DNA from: Cyathus striatus
Lineage: Eukaryota; Basidiomycota; Agaricomycetes; Agaricales; Nidulariaceae
Assembly: GCA_025738555.1 (NCBI GenBank)
Contig: JAOVFP010000002.1
Coordinates: 1,054,001-1,118,000, forward strand
DNA: 64,000 nt
Direction of reading: 5' to 3'
Under the pieces are notes generated by a model. It ran no database searches and was not told where the DNA came from. It worked only from the letters and a program-made list of their open reading frames with translations. Shown here piece after piece: positions 58,860-64,000 of this stretch; within the stretch, counting starts at the first letter, position 1; the number at the start of each line of letters is the position of its first letter. The translations under genes and the position numbers were made by a program.

Positions 58860-61380
58860 TATGTATTCAAGCTTGTTATTTGAATCAAATAGGGTTAATC
58901 ACCAACAAATTTTTTATTCTGTTCAGTTGCTGATGGTGTCTCCATATGTTCATCACCTCCCTACAGCACACTCAGAACTAGTAAAACACTTCTGTGTACT
59001 TACCATGTACTCACTGGTCTTGGATATATGTGCAGAGAATAGATATACATGTCCTTAATATATTTAGCTATATGATGTAGCTTAGGAATAAATCCAAACA
59101 AAGTTATTGACCTGTAAAAATCATGTCCGCTTCAAGCTACCAATGGTGTTTACATATGTTTACCATGCCCCTTTGGCACACTCAGAACTAGTAAATCACA
59201 CTGCCGTGCACTTACTACATACTCACTGGTCTCAAATGTACATTCAGAGTAGAGATATACATGTCATTAATATGTTTAGCTATATGATGTAGCTTAGGAA
59301 TAAATCCAAACAAAGTTATTGACCTGTAAAAATCATGTCCGCTTCAAGCTACCAATGGTGTTTACATATGTTTACCATGCCCCTTTGGCACACTCAGAAC
59401 TAGTAAATCACACTGCCGTGCACTTACTACATACTCACTGGTCTCAAATGTACACTCAGAGTAGAGATATACATGTTATTAATATGTTTAGCTATATGAT
59501 GTAGCTTAGGAATAAATCCAAACAAAGTTATTGACCTGTAAAAATCATGTCCGCTTCAAGCTACCAATGGTGTTTACATATGTTTACCATGCCCCTTTGG
59601 CACACTCAGAACTAGTAAATCACACTGCCGTGCACTTACTACATACTCACTGGTCTCAAATGTACATTCAGAGTAGAGATATACATGTTATTAATATGTT
59701 TAGCTATATGATGTAGCTTAGGAATAAATCCAAACAAAGTTATTGACCTGTAAAAATCATGTCCGCTTCAAGCTACCAATTAGGGCTGTACACCGTATCC
59801 GTACTATACGGTTTACGGGTAACCGTATTTACGGACCCGTACCGTTTTTGAAGGGGCCTCGAGCGATGCTGTTACGGTACGGCTTAAGCCGTGCCGTCTA
59901 CCATACATTCACCGTACCGATACGGCCGTATTACGGTCACATACGGACATACGGTATATAACTTCTTAGCAGTGATAAATCAACAATTAGCGTGTTTTCT
60001 TGACCTCAAACCTACTTAAAAACAACGATAAGCATGTCCATATACATCAAATCTGACCATTTAGATAAAATATAAACTGTTTTTTCGCAATTTGCACCAC
60101 ATTTACACCTTGAAAGAAATCAAGATTCAATTCTCAACTCTTGAGAAATGCTAACGTGTGTCTTGAGTATCTTTGTGGTAATTCCTATTCACAGGCTGGC
60201 ACTAGTGAGTTACTTATTACATTGCAACAGTTGACTCTAGTCTTTCTATCGGACGTGCTTGGTACTACTTAATTATAGTCTACCAAAAGTATTAATGATT
60301 ACTTGCTCGTAGTTATGGTTTTCTATGTAAATATTATCCTTTAAATTAACTTGATGCAGATTCGAGAAACGGTTTCCTCGGGTGCAAGGCCTAGACATTT
60401 ATAGTATCACTGATCAGCCCCTCACCATATGGTTTGTATATGTGAATGTCAAACTTACCCGATACATGACCCCGCAGCGGTAGGTCTACTACAGAATAAA
60501 TACTACTATATGGGGACCAGGCTACTCACAATATTGGCAACGAAGCGGTACATATGTAAGTTAGTAACACAATAGCAATGGGTAAATAAAGAGAGTGACT
60601 AGACATTCTGAAATCCACCTGAAATGATCTCACACTGTTAGCAGCTTCAACCATAAATACAGTAATCTGTTCGTTACTTACCTAGGACGAACTATATAAT
60701 CGATTCCCTGACTATAACCATACATTCAAACAGAAGAGTGACAACATGTAGTCAACCTAAGCTTAGAGATATTTAATAATACATGTAAAGTCCTGAGTCG
60801 ACATCGACGTCAAACAGTCTCGACAACTAAATGTATTTCGTAAACTCATACCTAGGTTCCGGACACTACTTATTGTCATTACTTTTTAATGGATTTATTC
60901 TCTAGCTGCTATTGTTACCTGAGTCAATACTACTTGTAGAAGTATGTAGGAATCGAAATAATACAGGTAAAACGGATTTTTGAAGAAAAAAATTGGAAAT
61001 ATAACCCGTAACCCGTATAAATCCGTCCCGTAGCCGTAAAACGGTCCGTACCGTTCTGTCAAGGCCAAAAAAATCATCTATACGGTACGGTTTACGGGAA
61101 ATCCGTAACCGTCACATGACCGTACGCTATACGGCCGTATACCGTTTACGGTACGGTGTACAGCCCTACTACCAATGGTGTTTACATATGTTTACCATGC
61201 CCCTTTGGCACACTCAGAACTAGTAAATCACACTGCCGTGCGCTTACTACATACTCACTGGTCTCAAATGTACACTCAGAGTAGAGATATACATGTTATT
61301 AATATGTTTAGCTATATGATGTAGCTTAGGAATAAATCCAAACAAAGTTATTGACCTGTAAAAATCATGTCCGCTTCAAA
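58860..61380. repeat. 212-bp subterminal satellite of the 10.6-kb element
   Basis: Exact 212-base spacing of the ACCTGTAAAAATCATGTCCG block (from about 59107, 59319, 59531 and 59743, then near 61352 after the hAT-like insert). A first unit at about 58900-59106 is more diverged. Each unit includes TTTACATATGTTTACCATGC and TTTAGCTATATGATGTAGCT. The last unit runs into the right TIR. Each unit gives a 61-codon frame that is only a shadow of the repeat. Confidence 0.9.
59781..61168. mobile_element. 1.39-kb hAT-like element with 8-bp TSD inside the satellite
   Basis: Flanked by CTACCAAT (59773-59780 and 61169-61176). The termini are TAGGGCTGTACACCGTA and the exact reverse complement. Subterminal regions are dense in ACGGTACGG / CCGTACCGT motifs. 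No transposase is encoded. The ends and the 8-bp TSD fit hAT. The interrupted satellite unit is restored when the insert and one TSD are removed. Confidence 0.9.
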
Positions 61381-61750
61381 CTACTGATGGTGTTTACATA
61401 TGTTTATCATGTCCATTTGGCGCGCTCGGAGCTAGTGAACCGTGCTACTGTGTATGTACCACATAACACTTCAAAAATCATGTCAATTTCAGAACCAAAT
61501 TTTGTTGATTAGATAGCTACATGATAAATTTGTAGCTCGTATCCCTAGCATGGCACTTTAATTATTAAATTGCTGTTCCCACTTGCAATATCCCGAAGCA
61601 CAAGTTTTCATTTAGCCGATCCTGAGTGCACTAAGCGAAACTGAAATCCTGAAACACAAAAATGAGATATCTAACCGAAAAGCCGTGATGCCGAATGTCG
61701 GAATGCAAAATAATTTGATGCATTTGAGCGTGGTTGTTAGGCTTTCCATA
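61307..61750. repeat. Right terminal inverted repeat of the 10.6-kb element
   Basis: Reverse complement of 51130-51531 apart from a segment of about 40 bases missing on the left. The outermost 300 bases differ at only a few positions. Confidence 0.85.
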
Positions 61751-61756
61751 CATGAC

Positions 61757-62039
61757 TGAGTACTCATTGATGCTCGGTTTCTGACAGTGATAAAGCTTTG
61801 TTTTGATGTTCAATTGACCATTAATAAGCATAAACGCATAGCCTAGATTGCAGTTTGAGACTCAGAGAATACACGTACCATCCGGGCAAAAGGGTAACAC
61901 TAGCCGTAGCTTAAAGGGAATGTGAATGTCGAATCCCTAGCGGTAAGGATTATAAAGAGGAGCATTTATTTCTCATGAGCAGAGACAAGGTTACTTATAT
62001 AATTTTTTTTAACATACTGGACCCAGAGATATATAACAT
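61757..62039. other. Right flank of the 10.6-kb element
   Basis: No feature recognised. Confidence 0.3.
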
Positions 62040-64000
62040 GAATATGATAATAGTAAAAGAAGACTGCGATCCGAAGCAACGAAACAAAAGACCAAGATCA
62101 AGTGCTCAGCACGGACTCAAGTTGAATGCTAGGCCAGAGTAATATAAGTTGGGTGAACACTGTGGAGCATTATAAGCCAGCTAGATAGAGCTGGATGTTC
62201 ACTTGCAGCAGCTGAGCGTAGAGCGATCCGATGTTTCGGATATGCAATGAATGGAGACAGACCGAGCTTGCGCATACTTTCGAATACTCGGGAAACGTTG
62301 AATTCCCGGAAATTCACCAGCAAGAATAGATTATGCATATAGACTTGCATACGAAGCTGAGATGTATATTCGCCAGTGAGGGGTAGCAAGACGGGAGTAC
62401 AGAGGCTGTTGGAGACAGGAGTCTCTGTACTGCGAGCAAGACAAACATGACGCTGGAGGGTTTATGGACTTGTAGCAGGAATAGCTAACTAAAGTACATC
62501 CACCGCGATGTCGTTCGACCGCAAGAGCTCGGATGCCACAGTACCTAGTTAATCAACTCTATAGACTAGATAGTAAAAGTGTTAGTTTCGAATGTTATAC
62601 AGGAACAATAACCCACATATATACTTCCGACACAAATACACCTAATGGTGTCTAACAAGCACATCCATTCCCCTCCTCATCGCCACCCACACCGTCCTCA
62701 CATATCCGTCCCGCCCCCAGCAGAAAGTAGGGAGCTGCATCTGAGGAACTAGCCGACACTAACATGCTCAGAAAGGTCGTTCTGAGAACGATCAACTAGA
62801 GCTTTATACGGCATACCCCTCCCCTCGCCCGTTTATCCACTCGAATGCTCATCTACACCACCTCATCTCACGTGTACAAACTCCGATAGTAAGCATTGTC
62901 GACTGGGTATGCAGGCGTACGGTCGGCACTATCTAACTCCACTAAACCACATGTAGAAACTAACGAACAACCATGTCAGCGCATTCGACACAACGAAATC
63001 AACAACAAGAATGTACCATCTTCCGCTGCCATGAACACAACGTACTAGGCAAACTGGGTTGTCCCACAAACGTATCCAGCCCCTCCCTCCTCGTCCCCAT
63101 CCAAATATCCCAAGTTTGATTCTCTCCCCTATATCTTCCCCCGAACACCCACAGCTACACCACAAGTACCAGATTGAATACCAGCGCCAATTCGAAAGCT
63201 GCCCTGCTGCCGGGTGGGAGGTCTTTTAGTTCCGCCAAACGCGTTATGCATCCCAAGTACTAAGCTTGAACCACAGAGGCTGAATGTCGCTCCGCGGATA
63301 GGGACCATCGATTCGAGTGATCTAGGGCGTTTTTGACGTGATCGCCAGGGGGAGAGTAAGAGCTTGAAGTATTGTAAGCAGCGCAGGTGGGTACTGGGCG
63401 AGCGAAAGCTGTCCCAATTGGATTGATACGCGGAATAGATCCAGGTTACACCCAGCTGGCGGTTTGTGGTGTGGGTAAAGATGGACATGTGGAGGACAAT
63501 AAGGTGGGTGATGAGTATGCCTTGGATGGATAGGAAGGCATATCTGTTGTACGAGGAAAGGGGCATGATGTCCGGCGGTTTATACAGGTATGAATATCAA
63601 GTGGGTGTATGGGCATTGGATTGAGACGGCAAGAGTGAGAGGACGTGTAAGTGGGACGGTCTATGTGAGCAGTTAGTAGGAGAAAGGATAGAAATGGAGG
63701 TGCTAAAGGACATACTCGTGGCGATCTGTGGACTTCTACTGCATCCACTACACCTATACGCAGAACCATCCCTATGACCATCCTTGACTCCATCATAAAA
63801 AGGCTTCGGATGAGGGTAGCGTAGTACACACATCTAAGGCACAGAGTAAACAACGGTGGTCAATAGAATGTTCACTAGAAGGTCGCCTATCACTGGTATA
63901 GGACATGGTTAGGTGTCTCGGCACGTGCTTGACGAGGAGTTTGAACACAGTATATCAGAAGATAGCGCATGACTGGGGAAAAGTGAAAGAGCTGGTTGGA
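62040..64000. repeat. GC-richer repeat R2, further copy
   Basis: Direct-orientation relative of 42240-43900. Shared landmarks include ATAGACTTGCATACGAAGCTGA, the CCCCTCCTCATCGCC-type pyrimidine blocks, ACTAACGAACAACCATGTCAGC and CAACAACAAGAATGTACCAT. Open frames within (for example 63129-63566 and 63446-63853 on the minus strand) have no recognisable domain and are not conserved as frames between copies. The copy runs off the window. Confidence 0.5.

Larger units (their letters stand above)
51130..61750. mobile_element. 10.6-kb TIR transposon carrying an alpha-kinase and an integrase-core protein
   Basis: Flanked by a 6-bp direct duplication CATGAC (51124-51129 and 61751-61756). The ends are inverted repeats of about 400 bases starting TATGGAAAGCCTAACAACCA, nearly identical for the first 300 bases. 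Inside are two divergent genes, an alpha-kinase (minus, 56105-51670) and an integrase-core protein (plus, 56817-58723), separated by about 0.7 kb, then a 212-bp satellite. Removing the two younger insertions (53352-54897 and 59781-61168) and one TSD each leaves about 7.7 kb. The integrase-core protein is the only transposase candidate inside. A 6-bp TSD is compatible with integrase-type transposons (Polintons also make 6-bp duplications), but I see no polymerase or capsid gene. Confidence 0.85.

Noticed and set aside
59107..59716. Three nearly identical 61-residue frames
   Set aside because: They are shadows of the 212-bp satellite. The period is not a multiple of three and the frames do not join.
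63129..63853. Overlapping 135-145-residue minus-strand frames
   Set aside because: They lie in GC-richer repeat R2, have no motif and are not conserved between copies.

Overview
The window looks like a transposon-packed, gene-poor stretch of a filamentous Agaricomycete (mushroom-forming basidiomycete) genome. The grounds are short introns of about 37-60 bases with GTAAGT-type donors, and protein families I know from Agaricomycetes: a GCM zinc-finger/MULE transposase fused to a ubiquitin-peptidase-like domain and a PHD finger, Spt5-like KOW proteins, fungal alpha-kinases, an integrase-core (rva_4-like) protein, and a family starting with a M-F-D-x-A-K-N-F motif. No ordinary housekeeping gene is visible. 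Nearly every recognisable reading frame belongs to, or is broken by, a mobile element.

Layout. 1-12.4 kb: a TIR element (329-1506), dispersed repeats, two MITEs (3566-3922 and 5438-6317), a 3'-truncated paralog of the M-F-D-x-A-K-N-F family (6506-8031), and a block of GAGTTCC/AAGTTCC repeats holding a hairpin MITE (10376-10685) and a 54-bp tandem array. 12.7-13.6 kb: a dead LINE 3' end. 13.8-23.6 kb: a large decayed GCM-MULE-peptidase-PHD gene, split near its start by nested foldback elements (14.5-17.4 kb). 23.7-36.3 kb: a region bounded by inverted repeats about 1.1 kb long. It holds a hAT-like element with 8-bp TSD inserted in a LINE remnant, tRNA-like repeats, an Spt5-like pseudogene, and a minisatellite-filled element with 8-bp TSD. 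36.3-51.1 kb: LINE debris, a candidate small secreted protein, two minus-strand members of the M-F-D-x-A-K-N-F family (39.3-41.9 kb frameshifted, 46.9-49.6 kb apparently intact), and a GC-richer palindromic repeat interrupted by a second minisatellite element.

51130-61750 is the most striking object: a 10.6-kb element with about 0.4-kb terminal inverted repeats and a 6-bp target duplication (CATGAC). It carries two divergent genes, an alpha-kinase on the minus strand and an integrase-core protein on the plus strand. A 1.5-kb long-TIR MITE with 9-bp TSD has since landed in a kinase exon, and a 1.4-kb hAT-like element with 8-bp TSD in its 212-bp subterminal satellite. I read it as a DNA transposon probably moved by the integrase-core protein, with the alpha-kinase as passenger. 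62.0-64.0 kb returns to the GC-richer dispersed repeat.

Most element genes carry in-frame stops, mainly TGA, so most of the window is decayed. Insertions nested within insertions allow part of the order of events to be read.
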